From NCBI RefSeq assembly GCF_003696215.1, contig NZ_RFFG01000025.1:1-64000 (forward strand): a stretch of DNA of 64,000 bases. Reading direction: 5' to 3'. This DNA is from Actinomadura harenae. Its GTDB lineage: Bacteria; Actinomycetota; Actinomycetes; Streptosporangiales; Streptosporangiaceae. Of this stretch, positions 40,966 through 49,932 are shown one piece after another; position 1 is the stretch's first letter; every line of letters begins with the position of its first letter. The translations under genes and the position numbers were made by a program. The notes under the pieces are model-generated. The model searched no databases and was not told where the DNA came from. It saw only the letters and a program-made list of their open reading frames with translations.

Positions 40966-41799
40966 TCAGTCGATCTCGGCGAAACCGTCGCGCCAGGACT
41001 CCAGGCGCGGCTTCCAGCCCAGCTCACGCGCCCGCGTGTTCGACACCGGACGCCCCTGCTTCGCGGCGTGCCGCGCGGTCGGCGGGGTGGGCGCCCCGAG
41101 CGCCGAGCTGTAGACCGGCAGCCACTCGGCGGCCGTCGCGGGCTCGTCGTCCACGATGTTCACCGGGCCCGCGGGCCAGTCGAGCGCCGCGACGGCCGCC
41201 GAGGCGGCGTCGTCCACGTGCACGAAACAGGTCCAGGTCGGGGTGAGCGACAGGGCTCCCGCGTGCACCCGCTCGGCGATCGCCCCTCCCGGGGCGTACC
41301 AGGTGCCGGGGCCGTAAAACGCTCCATAACGGAGCACGACGCCGTGCGGCATCTCGCCGACCGCCTCCTCCAGCGACGCGACGGCGGGGTGCGGCTGGAG
41401 CGACGGGTCGAGCTCGTCGTCCTCGGTGGCGGGCTCGGCGCCGGGCCGGTAGACCCAGGCGATCGACTGGGCGATCATCCGCTCCACGCCGGCCGCGCGG
41501 GCCGCGTCCACCAGGTTGCGCGTGCCGTCGATCCGCAGCCGCGAGTTGGCCGCGAAGTCCTCCGCGGACAGGTCGGTGAGCTGGTGGATCACCACGTCCG
41601 GCGCGTGCTCGGCGAGCGCGGCGGCCAGGGCCGCGGCGTCGAGGACGTCGACGACGACCGGTGTGGCGTGCTGGTCGGCGACCAGTTGCGCGCGCTCGGG
41701 ACTGCGGGTCGTTCCGACGACCTCGTGACCGGCCTGGACCAGCAACGGGACCAGCCGCCGCCCGACCACGCCGGTCGCGCCCGCGACGAGAATCTTCAA
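40966..41799 (-). CDS. NAD-dependent epimerase/dehydratase family protein
   Basis: The 277-residue extended-SDR protein has the Rossmann start LKILVAGATGVVGRRLVPLL (GxxGxxG) and DVVIHQLTDLSAEDF. The active-site Tyr region is atypical: QSIAWVYRPG and LRYGAFYGPGT. Then FVHVDDAASA and a C-terminal AAKQGRPVSNTRARELGW. It may be a nucleoside-diphosphate-sugar epimerase-like enzyme of unknown substrate. The start is TTG 41799, because GGAGGTG lies eight bases before it. Upstream in-frame codons have no ribosome site. Confidence 0.85.
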   Translation of the reverse strand: MKILVAGATGVVGRRLVPLLVQAGHEVVGTTRSPERAQLVADQHATPVVVDVLDAAALAAALAEHAPDVVIHQLTDLSAEDFAANSRLRIDGTRNLVDAARAAGVERMIAQSIAWVYRPGAEPATEDDELDPSLQPHPAVASLEEAVGEMPHGVVLRYGAFYGPGTWYAPGGAIAERVHAGALSLTPTWTCFVHVDDAASAAVAALDWPAGPVNIVDDEPATAAEWLPVYSSALGAPTPPTARHAAKQGRPVSNTRARELGWKPRLESWRDGFAEID

Positions 41800-42157
41800 G
41801 GGGGGCACCTCCACGACTTTCACACCATTGTGGTCGCTGTAGCGGCAGGATAGTGCCGCCTGTGACGACGTTTTCTCCGGCGGTTCGCTCGTTCGTGACC
41901 TGGGCGCCACCACGGGCCCAGCGGTTCGGCCGGGGAACGGCCGCCGTTTTATCGGTACTTTCCGGTATTCCATGAAACCCGATGCCGCCCGGTCGTGCCC
42001 GCCGTTTGGCCCCTCCCGGCCCGGATTTCGCGTTCCGGCACCGTGTTTAACGTTCCGGACCCCCGAGCAGGGTTCCCGGCGGGATCAGAGAGCGGCTCGT
42101 CGTCCGGAAATGAGTATTTTCGACTGGACACTCCGCTGGTGAGGTGAAGGGGAAGCG
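41800..42157. other. Non-coding divergent region, epimerase to macrodomain
   Basis: No supported gene in 358 bases. Base composition is less GC-rich than the surroundings, with AT-rich patches such as CCGTTTTATCGGTACTTTCC and GAGTATTTTCGACTGG. These suggest promoters for both divergent neighbours. GTGAGGTGAAGGGG precedes the macrodomain ATG as ribosome site. Confidence 0.5.
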
Positions 42158-42676
42158 ATGAAGATCACGCTGGTGCGCGGCGACATCACCGGGCAGGAGG
42201 TCGACGCGGTCGTGAACGCCGCCAACTCCTCACTGCTCGGCGGGGGCGGGGTGGACGGCGCGATCCACCGCCGCGGCGGACCGGAGATCCTCGACGCGTG
42301 CCGCAGGCTGCGGGCCGCGCACTACGGCGGCGGCCTGCCGACCGGACAGGCGGTCGCCACCCCGGCCGGACGCCTCCCCGCGCGCTGGGTCATCCACACC
42401 GTCGGGCCCGTCCACTCGGCCGCCGAAGACCGCTCGGCCCTGCTGGCGTCCTGCTACCGCGAGTCCCTCCGCACGGCGGACGAGCTGGGGGTCTCCTCGA
42501 TCGCCTTCCCCGCCGTGTCCGCCGGGATCTACGGCTGGCCGGTGGACGACGCGGCGCGCATCGCCGTGACGACCGTCGCGTCCACGCCGACCACGGTGGA
42601 GGACGTCCGGTTCGTCCTGTTCACCGAGGAGGCGTACACGGCCTTCGAGCAGGCCCTGAAGGCACTGGGCGGATAG
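42158..42676 (+). CDS. Macrodomain protein (O-acetyl-ADP-ribose deacetylase-like)
   Basis: The 172-residue protein is a MacroD/YmdB-type macrodomain that hydrolyses O-acetyl-ADP-ribose or removes ADP-ribose from acidic residues. Binding motifs are RGDITGQEVDAVVNAANSSL, the loop GGGGVDGAIHRRGG (catalytic region), and FPAVSAGIYGWP for the distal ribose/phosphate. All family blocks are intact. It stands alone and has a long upstream region. Confidence 0.92.
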   Translation: MKITLVRGDITGQEVDAVVNAANSSLLGGGGVDGAIHRRGGPEILDACRRLRAAHYGGGLPTGQAVATPAGRLPARWVIHTVGPVHSAAEDRSALLASCYRESLRTADELGVSSIAFPAVSAGIYGWPVDDAARIAVTTVASTPTTVEDVRFVLFTEEAYTAFEQALKALGG

Positions 42677-42707
42677 TTCGGGCGGATGGTTCCTCCCCGC
42701 GCGCCGG

Positions 42708-43346
42708 TCAGGGCCGTCCTTCTCCGGAGATGAGGCCGCGGCGCATCGCGGCCATCACGGCGGACATCCGGTCCGAGACGCCGAGCTTGGCGAACACGCG
42801 CAGCAGGTGCGTCTTCACCGTCGCCTCGCCGATGTGCAGTTCCCCGCCCACCTCGGCGTTGGTGAGGCCCCGCGCGACCAGTTCGAGCACCTGCGCCTCG
42901 CGCTCGGACAGGGCGGGGGCCGACTCCGCCGCCGCGAGCCGGTCCGCGGCGTCCCGGCACAGGGCCCGCCCGCCGGCGGCGACCGTCCGCACGGCCAGCG
43001 CGAGCTCACCGCGCGACGCGTCCTTGAGCAGGTAGCCGGCGGCCCCGGCGGCGATCGCCTGCGCGATGTCGCCGTGACCCGCGAACGTCGTCAGCACGAT
43101 GATCCGGTACTCCGGGGCCAGCAGCCGCAGCGCGTTCAGCCCGCTGCCGCCGGGCATGCGCAGGTCCATGAGGATCACGTCCGGACGCAGCCGGGGCACG
43201 ACCGCGACCGCCTCCGGCCCGGACGCCGCCTCGCCCACCACCGTCAGGTCCGGCTCCGCGACGAGCATTCCACGCAGCCCCTCCCGCACGATCGGATGGT
43301 CGTCCACGATCATCACGCCGATGGTGCCGTCGTTCTGGCCGGACAT
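42708..43346 (-). CDS. NarL-type response regulator
   Basis: The 212-residue protein has a receiver domain (GVMIVDDHPIVREGLRGML, Asp in DVILMDLRMPGGSG, Lys in GYLLKDASRGE). The LuxR HTH reads LSEREAQVLELVARGLTNAE and IGEATVKTHLLRVFAKLGV. It overlaps the upstream histidine kinase gene by 34 bp, so the two are a coupled two-component pair. The signal is unknown. Confidence 0.93.
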   Translation of the reverse strand: MSGQNDGTIGVMIVDDHPIVREGLRGMLVAEPDLTVVGEAASGPEAVAVVPRLRPDVILMDLRMPGGSGLNALRLLAPEYRIIVLTTFAGHGDIAQAIAAGAAGYLLKDASRGELALAVRTVAAGGRALCRDAADRLAAAESAPALSEREAQVLELVARGLTNAEVGGELHIGEATVKTHLLRVFAKLGVSDRMSAVMAAMRRGLISGEGRP

Positions 43347-44509
43347 GGGATCACCGCCTCAACGGTCGTTCCTTCACCGGGCGCACTGGTGAGGACCAGT
43401 TCACCTCCGGCCTGCTCCACCCGCGTGCGCATCCCGCCGAGCCCGTAGCCGCCGCTCGTGCGCGCGAGGTCGAAGCCCGGACCGTCGTCGGTCACGGTCA
43501 GACGCGCGTCGTCCGGTGTGAACTCGACGCTGACGGCCACTTCACGCGCGCACGAGGCGTGCCGCCGGACGTTCGCCAGCGCCTCCTGCGCGACGCGCAG
43601 CAGCACCGTCTCCACGTTCGTGCCAAGCGAACGCGGCGGACCGTCCGTCGCGAGGCGGGCGGGGAGCGCGGAGTCGTCCACGAGCCGCCGCAGCGCCTCG
43701 ACCAGGGATCCCGTGGTCAGGGACGGCGGGGCGAGGGCGGCGACCACGGCGCGGGTCTCGGCGAGGTGATCGCGGGCGGTGCGCGCGGCCAGCTCCAGCC
43801 GGGGATCGGGCCCGAGATCGGCCATCGCGGCCTGGACCAGCATCCCGATGCTGGTCAGCCCCTGCGTGAGGGTGTCGTGGATCTCGCGCGCGAGCCGCTC
43901 GCGCTCGTTCAGCGCGCCCCGCTCCCGGCTGATCTCGGCGAGGTCCGCGCGGGTGCGGCGCAGCTCGTCGATCAGCTCGGCGCGTTCCGCGCTCTGCCGG
44001 GCCGTCCGGTCGATCCAGCCCAGCAGCGCGTCGCAGGCCAGCAGCCCGAGCATGATCGAGACGGTCAGCACCCACGGGAAGCCGGTCTCCCGCAGGATCC
44101 CCACGATGACGCCGATCGTCAGCAGCCCGGCCAGGGCCGCGGCGCGCACCGGGCGCAGCAGCAGGAAGGACAGCGGGGCGAGCGCCCCCATGATCGTCGC
44201 GGCCGCCGGGGCCAGCAGGACCGCCGGGACGAACAGCGCCACCATGATCGCGGCGAACGGGTACGTCCCGGGCCCGGGACGCCTCGGAAGCCGGATCGCC
44301 CGCCGTCCGAGGGCCGCGTACGCGACCCCCAGCGCCACCAGCAGGCCCGCCGCCACGGTCCGCTTGAGGTCGCCGCGGTCGTCCTCGGGGAGCGAGGTGA
44401 TCGTCACCAGCGTCAGGAGGAGGAGAAAGGCGAAGTAGGCGTCCCAGTTGCGGAACGACCCGCGCCGGACGTCGTCGGCGCCCGAGTCCGCCTGGTCGCC
44501 GGCGCCCAT
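43313..44509 (-). CDS. NarL-class sensor histidine kinase
   Basis: The product (about 398 residues) has roughly five to six membrane helices in the first 180 residues. A coiled linker follows, then HisKA_3 with the phospho-acceptor in LAREIHDTLTQGLTSIGMLV, and an HATPase_c domain (RVAQEALANVRRHA, VTDDGPGFD, GYGLGGMRTRVEQAGG). There is no extracellular sensor domain, so it may sense membrane state. ATG 44509 follows GAGGGCGG closely; GTG 44521 is the alternative. A perfect 16-bp palindrome lies right upstream. Confidence 0.9.
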   Translation of the reverse strand: MGAGDQADSGADDVRRGSFRNWDAYFAFLLLLTLVTITSLPEDDRGDLKRTVAAGLLVALGVAYAALGRRAIRLPRRPGPGTYPFAAIMVALFVPAVLLAPAAATIMGALAPLSFLLLRPVRAAALAGLLTIGVIVGILRETGFPWVLTVSIMLGLLACDALLGWIDRTARQSAERAELIDELRRTRADLAEISRERGALNERERLAREIHDTLTQGLTSIGMLVQAAMADLGPDPRLELAARTARDHLAETRAVVAALAPPSLTTGSLVEALRRLVDDSALPARLATDGPPRSLGTNVETVLLRVAQEALANVRRHASCAREVAVSVEFTPDDARLTVTDDGPGFDLARTSGGYGLGGMRTRVEQAGGELVLTSAPGEGTTVEAVIPCPARTTAPSA

Positions 44510-44524
44510 CGCCGCCCTCACGTG

Positions 44525-44540
44525 TCCACCGATCGGTGGA
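44525..44540. promoter_or_regulatory. Perfect palindrome upstream of the two-component operon
   Basis: TCCACCGATCGGTGGA lies in the gap between the divergent histidine kinase and small membrane protein genes. It is a candidate binding site of the paired response regulator. Confidence 0.6.
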
Positions 44541-44576
44541 TACTACCCGGGCGTACCGGGCCAGAACATGCTTGGT

Positions 44577-44780
44577 ATGGACAGAAGCGCCGCTTTCCGG
44601 CTGATGACGGCCGCCAGTGTGATCTACGGACTCGCGGTCGGCCTCGTGGCCTCGATCTCCGGCGGCCTGACCGCGCCCGTCGCCTCGGTCGGCGCCGCCC
44701 TCATCGGCGTCGGCTGGGCGCTCGCCGCGTTCTTCGCCCGCCCGTCCGGAGGCGGTCGCGACCGGTCCCGGAACCGGTAG
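44577..44780 (+). CDS. Small two-helix membrane protein
   Basis: The 67-residue product (MDRSAAFRLMTAASVIYGLA start) has two predicted membrane helices and an Arg-rich C-terminal tail (GGGRDRSRNR). It is divergent from the histidine kinase operon and shares its palindromic control region. Small membrane proteins next to NarL-class kinases are sometimes their targets or signal inputs (inference). ATG 44568 is an alternative start. No family was recognised. Confidence 0.6.
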   Translation: MDRSAAFRLMTAASVIYGLAVGLVASISGGLTAPVASVGAALIGVGWALAAFFARPSGGGRDRSRNR

Positions 44781-44850
44781 TCCCGCGGCCGGCCGGAGGC
44801 CGCCTCATCATCGCCGCCCCGACGGGGGCGGATCGTTCGGGAACGGCGGG

Positions 44851-45315
44851 TCAGTCCTCCTTCTTGGCGTGCGGGACGACCAGCACGGCGCGGTGGGTCT
44901 TGTGCAGCACGCGCGTGGACACGCTGCCGAGGATCACCGAGCGGGCGCCGCCGAGACCGCGCGAACCGGTGACGATGACGTCGGCGTCGAGCTCCTCCGC
45001 GACGTCCACGATGCCCGCCCAGATCGGGCCGGTCGTCCGCGCGGAACGCGCCTCGACCTGCTCGAACCCGGCCTTGCGGGCGATCTCCGCACCGGCCAGC
45101 GCGAGCTGCCGGGCCTGCTCCTCCTCGGGCCACTGCTCGGAGTCGGGGTCCACGGCGAGCGCGCCGGCGGCGGCGAGCGGGGCCCAGTTGATCTGGCTGA
45201 GCAGGGGCTCCCAGACGGTCAGGATGGCGACGGGTTCGTGACGGAGCGTCTTGGCGGCGAACTCGATGGCGGTGCGCGCGTCCTCGGAGCCGTCGAAAGC
45301 GATCAGGATGGTCAT
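44851..45315 (-). CDS. Universal stress protein (UspA family)
   Basis: The 154-residue UspA domain protein is of the ATP-binding type: ILIAFDGSEDARTAIEFAA at the start and the GxxG-x9-GS signature in GSRGLGGARSVILGSVS, followed by VLVVPH. The insertion PDSEQWPEEEQARQ is variable in the family. Such proteins act in stress survival, with partners unknown. A hairpin CCGCCCCGACGGGGGCGG lies just past its stop. Confidence 0.92.
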   Translation of the reverse strand: MTILIAFDGSEDARTAIEFAAKTLRHEPVAILTVWEPLLSQINWAPLAAAGALAVDPDSEQWPEEEQARQLALAGAEIARKAGFEQVEARSARTTGPIWAGIVDVAEELDADVIVTGSRGLGGARSVILGSVSTRVLHKTHRAVLVVPHAKKED

Positions 45316-45395
45316 GCTTCAGTCCTATCCCTTGATCGCCCGATTTCAACCCAAGGTGCCGAAGATCACCCCTGTGTGGAGGCCGTTCTCCGAGG

Positions 45396-47987
45396 TCAGG
45401 CGCGGGGCGGGCGGTCCTCGCCGGGCGGGCCGGCGAACGTCTGGACGACGTCCAGCCAGCGCTCGGCGTCGGCCCCCTCGGCGGTGACGGCCACGTCGGC
45501 CCGGTTCCGGCGGCGGGTCGCCAGCAGGGCGAAGTCGAGCGCCGGGCCGGTCACGCGCTGCGCGGCGTCCGCCGGTCCCCACGTCCAAAGGTCGCCGCCG
45601 TCCGGCGGGATGATCTCGACGCGGAACTCCTTCGCGGGCGGGGCCAGGCCGCGGTTGTGGAAGGCGAAGTCGCGCGCGCGGACGGCGATGTGCGCGACGT
45701 GCCGCAGCCGGCGCGTGGGCGCGCGGGTCACGCCGAGGGCCTCCGCGACGTCCTCGCCGTGCGCCCAGGTCTCCATGATCCGCGCCGTCGCCATGGACCC
45801 GGCCGCCATCGGCGGGCCGAACCACGGCAGCCGCGTCCCGGGCGGCAGCGCGGCGAGCGCCGCGCCCAGCTCCGCCAGGCCCTTGCGCCAGCGGTCCAGC
45901 AGCTCGGCGGGGTCGAGCCGCGCGCCGTCGGCGGCGGCGAGGTCCACGTCCTCGATCCGGGGCAGGTTCGCGAGGAACGCGCGGGGATCGGTGGCGGAGC
46001 GCAGGGCCGCCTCCTCCGTCCAGGTCAGGTGCGCGATCTGGTGGGCGACGGTCCAGCCCTCGGCGGGCGTGGGCGTGGCCCACGCGGCGGCGTCGAGGGG
46101 CGCGACGAGCGCGTCGAGGGACGCGCCCTCGTCGGCCATGTCGGCGAGCAGCGCGTTGAGATCCGGCATTCCGCCAGCATCACCCGCCGCACGGCCGGAC
46201 GGAAGACCCCGGCCGAGCAGGATCCGGGCCGCCGCGTAGTCGGCCTTGCCGTTGGGCAGCCGGAGCGACGCGTCCGTCCGGACGAACGCCTTGGGGATCT
46301 TGTACCGGGCGAGGCGGGCGGCGCAGCCCTCCCGCAGGTCCGCGTCCGTGGGGACGCCGTGCGCGGCGGTGCTGTTCGGGGCGGTGCTGTCCGAGACGGT
46401 GCCGTCCAAGGCGGTGCCGCTCGTGGCGGTGTTGTTCGCGGCGGGACGCACGACCGCGACGATCTCGGTGCCCCAGCGCTCGCTCGGACGGCCGACGACC
46501 AGCGCGTCCGCGACCCCGGGCAGGCCCCGCAAGACGGTCTCGACCTCCTCGGCGAACACCTTCTCGCCGCCGGTGTTGATCGTGGTCGCCTCGCGTCCGT
46601 GCACGTGGACGGTGCCGTCCGGGAGGATCCGGGCACGGTCTCCGGCGACCACGACGCGCGCCCCGTCCACGGTCACGAACGTCTCGGCGGTCTTGACCGG
46701 GTCGTTCAGGTAGCCGAGCGGGATCGTTCCGCCCTTGGCGAGCCAGCCCAGCTCGTCCTCACCGGGCGCGAGCGCGCGGGACCGGTCGGCGCTCAGCACG
46801 ACCGCGCCGGGCGAGATCGCGAACGGCCGGTCGTCCGCGCCCTGCCGGGTCACCTGGAACCCCGTCTCGGACGACCCGAGGACGTCGACGATCCGCGCGC
46901 CGGGAAGCAGCTCCAGCAGGCGCCTCTTCACGCCCGGACTGATCCCGGCGGCCGAGTTCAGCAGCGTCCGCAGCCCGTCCAGGGCGTGCTCGCGGCGTTC
47001 CAGCTCCGCGACGATCGGACGCGCGAACGCGTCGCCCACCAGCGGAAGCCTGGTGATCCGCTCGCGCTCGGCGACGGCCAGCAGGTCGGCCGCGTCCAGG
47101 CCGTCCACGCGCGCCGGGAACACCACGCACGCGCCCCCGCACCAGCCGCCGAGCGCCGACCATGTCCCGGCGCCGTGCATCAGCGGCGGCCCGACCAGCA
47201 CCCTCGCCGTCGACCGGACGGCCCGCGCGACCGCCTCGTCCAGGTCGGTGATCGCGGTGTGGTCGCGCCGCCGCATGCCGAGCGGGCCGAGCATGAGGTC
47301 GCCGATCCGCCACAGCACGCCCTTGGGCAGCCCCGTCGTCCCGCCTGTGTAGAGGATGTGCAGGTCAGCAGGGGAGGGGGCGACGTTCAGGGGGGCGTCC
47401 GACGCGTCCTCTAGGGCGTCCTCGTATGCGCGCGCGTTGGGCGGCTGGGCGGTGCCGGACTCGTCGTCCACAGGAAGGAGCAGAGGTTGGAGGCCGGTGC
47501 GTTCGAGGACTTCAATGATTCGCGGGGCGTACCGGGCGTGGTAGATCACCGCGCTCGGGCGGGCGTCCTCGAAGAGCCGCGCCAGCTCGTCGCCGGTGTA
47601 GCGGTAGTTGACGTTGAACGGCGCGACGCGGGCCATGTGCGCGCCGACCAGGCCCTCCAGGTACTCGGGGCCGTTGTGCAGACAGAGAGCGAGATGATCG
47701 TGTGAGGACTCCCAGGGTTCCGTCTCCCGGACGTGCCGTCCGAGCCCCTTCCCCCGCAGCACCCGCGCGAGCCGCCGGCTCCGCTCGACCATGCTCCGCC
47801 ACGTCCGCGCGTGCCGCCCGTCCGCGTCGTGCCAGACCAGGCACTCACGCTCAGGCACCGCCTCCGCGATCCCTTCGAGCAGCGCGACCAACTCGAGCTG
47901 CTCCTCCGGCGAGGGCTCTCCCACATCCCCCTCCCTACCCGCCCGACGCTCGGGCTCGTTCGCTCGGGCCTGGGCGGAATCGGGCAT
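45396..47987 (-). CDS. Fusion of FadD-like acyl-CoA ligase and TIGR03084 isomerase-like domain
   Basis: The open frame of 863 residues carries two usually separate proteins. Residues 1-606 are an ANL-family ligase: P-loop ILYTGGTTGLPKGVLW, LGSSETGFQVTRQG, GDRARILPDGTVHVHGRE hinge, and catalytic Lys in RLPNGKADY. Residues 607-863 (from MPDLNALLADM) match the TIGR03084 family, a DinB/MDMPI-fold metal protein related to mycothiol-dependent maleylpyruvate isomerase; its metal His are in HQIAHLTWTEEA and WAHGEDV. No stop separates them, but GGCGGA precedes ATG 46169, so the second domain could also be made alone. Thr/Ser pentapeptide repeats interrupt the ligase C-part. Confidence 0.85.
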   Translation of the reverse strand: MPDSAQARANEPERRAGREGDVGEPSPEEQLELVALLEGIAEAVPERECLVWHDADGRHARTWRSMVERSRRLARVLRGKGLGRHVRETEPWESSHDHLALCLHNGPEYLEGLVGAHMARVAPFNVNYRYTGDELARLFEDARPSAVIYHARYAPRIIEVLERTGLQPLLLPVDDESGTAQPPNARAYEDALEDASDAPLNVAPSPADLHILYTGGTTGLPKGVLWRIGDLMLGPLGMRRRDHTAITDLDEAVARAVRSTARVLVGPPLMHGAGTWSALGGWCGGACVVFPARVDGLDAADLLAVAERERITRLPLVGDAFARPIVAELERREHALDGLRTLLNSAAGISPGVKRRLLELLPGARIVDVLGSSETGFQVTRQGADDRPFAISPGAVVLSADRSRALAPGEDELGWLAKGGTIPLGYLNDPVKTAETFVTVDGARVVVAGDRARILPDGTVHVHGREATTINTGGEKVFAEEVETVLRGLPGVADALVVGRPSERWGTEIVAVVRPAANNTATSGTALDGTVSDSTAPNSTAAHGVPTDADLREGCAARLARYKIPKAFVRTDASLRLPNGKADYAAARILLGRGLPSGRAAGDAGGMPDLNALLADMADEGASLDALVAPLDAAAWATPTPAEGWTVAHQIAHLTWTEEAALRSATDPRAFLANLPRIEDVDLAAADGARLDPAELLDRWRKGLAELGAALAALPPGTRLPWFGPPMAAGSMATARIMETWAHGEDVAEALGVTRAPTRRLRHVAHIAVRARDFAFHNRGLAPPAKEFRVEIIPPDGGDLWTWGPADAAQRVTGPALDFALLATRRRNRADVAVTAEGADAERWLDVVQTFAGPPGEDRPPRA
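46366..46440 (-). repeat. Five 15-bp repeats in the ligase gene
   Basis: Units of the form GCGGTGCTGTTCGGG (plus strand) at 15-bp period encode xSTAx-type pentapeptides. They lie near residues 517-541, between the main ligase body and its final lysine domain. Confidence 0.85.
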
Positions 47988-48087
47988 CACGGGCTCCCTC
48001 GGGCGCGCACGGACGGGAGATCACCGTAACCGAACACTTACGGAAGCAGAATCCAATTCGGTCTTTCGGGCGGCGACAATCGACGGC

Positions 48088-48897
48088 GTGGCACGCGCGA
48101 CCAGACCCCAGGGGGAGGTGACCCGGGGGACGACGAACCCCAACCGGCTCCGCCGAGCGGACCGGTGGACGGCCGCCACCCAGGGACGCCTGCTGCGCGC
48201 GGCGCCGCGCCCGCTCGCCGTCGACCTCGGCTACGGCGCGACCCCGATCACCACGATCGAGCTCTACACGCGCCTGCGCGCCGTCGCGCCCGCGGTCGAG
48301 GTCGTCGGCATCGAGATCGAGCCCGACCGCGTCGCCGCTGGCCGGGCCGTCCAGGCGCGGTATCCGGGGCTCTCGTTCCGGCGCGGCGGGTTCGAGCTGC
48401 CCGTCGACCGTCCGCCGACGCTCGTCCGCGCGTTCAACGTCCTCCGGCAGTACGACGAGGACGCCGCCTGGCGGGCCTGGGACGACCTGACCGCACGGCT
48501 CGACCCGTCCGGCGTGCTGATCGAGGGCACCTGCGACGAGGTCGGCCGCCGCGCCGTCTGGGTGACGCTCGACCGCACCGGCCCCCGGACGATCACGTTC
48601 GCCGCGCACCTGCCGTCCCTCGACCGGCCGTCCGACCTCGCGCCCCGGCTGCCCAAGACCCTGATCCACCGGAACGTCGAGGGCGAGGCCGTCCACACCC
48701 TGCTCGCCGACTTCGACCGCGCGTGGGCCATCGCCGCGCCGCAGTCGGTCTTCGGCGCGCGCGCCCGCTGGACCACGGCCGTCGAGCACCTCGCGGCGAC
48801 CCACCCGATCTGCGCGACCCCTCCCCACGGCGGAAGAGGCCGCTGGCGCCTGGGCGAGCTCACCCTCCCCTGGTCAGCGGTCGCCCCCACCCGCTGA
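48088..48897 (+). CDS. Class I SAM-dependent methyltransferase-like protein
   Basis: The 269-residue protein has a Rossmann methyltransferase core: LAVDLGYGATPITTIELY (motif I region), VVGIEIEPDRVAAGRAVQ (acidic end of strand 2), and RAFNVLRQYDEDAAWRAWDD. The start VTRGTTNPNRLRRADRW is a conserved N-terminal block. The acceptor is unknown. GTG 48088 is chosen, with GTG 48118 as an alternative. It diverges from the ligase-fusion gene with about 100 bp between them. Confidence 0.8.
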   Translation: MARATRPQGEVTRGTTNPNRLRRADRWTAATQGRLLRAAPRPLAVDLGYGATPITTIELYTRLRAVAPAVEVVGIEIEPDRVAAGRAVQARYPGLSFRRGGFELPVDRPPTLVRAFNVLRQYDEDAAWRAWDDLTARLDPSGVLIEGTCDEVGRRAVWVTLDRTGPRTITFAAHLPSLDRPSDLAPRLPKTLIHRNVEGEAVHTLLADFDRAWAIAAPQSVFGARARWTTAVEHLAATHPICATPPHGGRGRWRLGELTLPWSAVAPTR

Positions 48898-48952
48898 CCC
48901 GGGCGAGGCGCCGTGACGCACCAGGGTCGGGCTTCCGGGAGGGGCCGCGGGG

Positions 48953-49714
48953 TCAGGCCTCGCGGTGGAGCTTGTACGGGGCGGCCTGGACGCGCGGCTG
49001 GACGTCGATGCGGTCGATGTTGACGTGCGCCGGGCGCGTGACGGCCCAGGCGACGCAGTCGGCGATGTCCGCGGCGACCAGCGGTTCCGGCACGCCCTGG
49101 TAGGGCTTCTCGGCGCGCTCGGTGTCGCCGCGGAACCGGACGAGGCTGAACTCCTCGGTCTTGACCAGGCCGGGAGCGATCTCGGTGATCCGCACCGGCT
49201 GGTCCACGAGCTCCAGCCGCATGACCTCGTTCACCGCGTAGGCGGCGTACTTGGCGGCGTTGTAGCCGGCGCCGCCCTCGTACGCGACGTGCGCGGCGAG
49301 CGAGGTGATGTTCACCACGTGCCCGGCCCCGGACGCGATCATCTTCGGCAGCAGCGCCTTGGTCACCCGCAGCAGGCCGAGGACGTTCGTGTCGTACATC
49401 GCCTGCCAGTCGGCCGGGTCGGAGTCCGCGACCGACTCCAGGCCGACCGCGCCGCCCGCGTTGTTCACCAGGACGTGGCAGGAGTCGAGCGCGCCCGCCA
49501 GCGCGTCCACCGACTCCTGCGAGGTCACGTCCAGGGTGATCGGGACGACCTTGCCCGCGCCCGGCACCTCCTCGGCGATCTCCGCGACGAGGGCCTCCAG
49601 CCGGTCGCGGCGGCGCGCGGCCGCCACGACGTTGAACCCCTCGGCGGCCAGACGCCGCGCCGTGGCCGCTCCGATCCCGCTGCTCGCTCCGGTCACCACC
49701 GCCGTTTTACGCAT
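48953..49714 (-). CDS. Short-chain dehydrogenase/reductase
   Basis: The 253-residue classical SDR reads [20 protein letters not shown] (cofactor motif), [12 protein letters not shown] (Arg pair indicating NADP preference), [33 protein letters not shown] (Ser and YxxxK), and [12 protein letters not shown]. It resembles YdfG/serine-3-dehydrogenase-type SDRs. The substrate is unknown. ATG 49714 is the natural start, and it is convergent with the methyltransferase gene. Confidence 0.9.
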   Translation of the reverse strand: MRKTAVVTGASSGIGAATARRLAAEGFNVVAAARRRDRLEALVAEIAEEVPGAGKVVPITLDVTSQESVDALAGALDSCHVLVNNAGGAVGLESVADSDPADWQAMYDTNVLGLLRVTKALLPKMIASGAGHVVNITSLAAHVAYEGGAGYNAAKYAAYAVNEVMRLELVDQPVRITEIAPGLVKTEEFSLVRFRGDTERAEKPYQGVPEPLVAADIADCVAWAVTRPAHVNIDRIDVQPRVQAAPYKLHREA

Positions 49715-49932
49715 GCCGCACAGCTTCCCAGACCACCCCGGGAACGCAGGCCACAGGGGCACCCCCGGAGGCCGCGAACCCCCTCGGGGCGGAAGGAAAC
49801 GCCCTTCCCGGGCACGCGCGAGGAACCGCTTTCCGGGGCGGGGAGGGCCCTGACCGGCCGCGGGAAGACTCGTCTCCCGAGGCGGGAACAGTCGAACCGG
49901 TGGATAGGTTGCACTACCGGAGGTGGTGTCCG

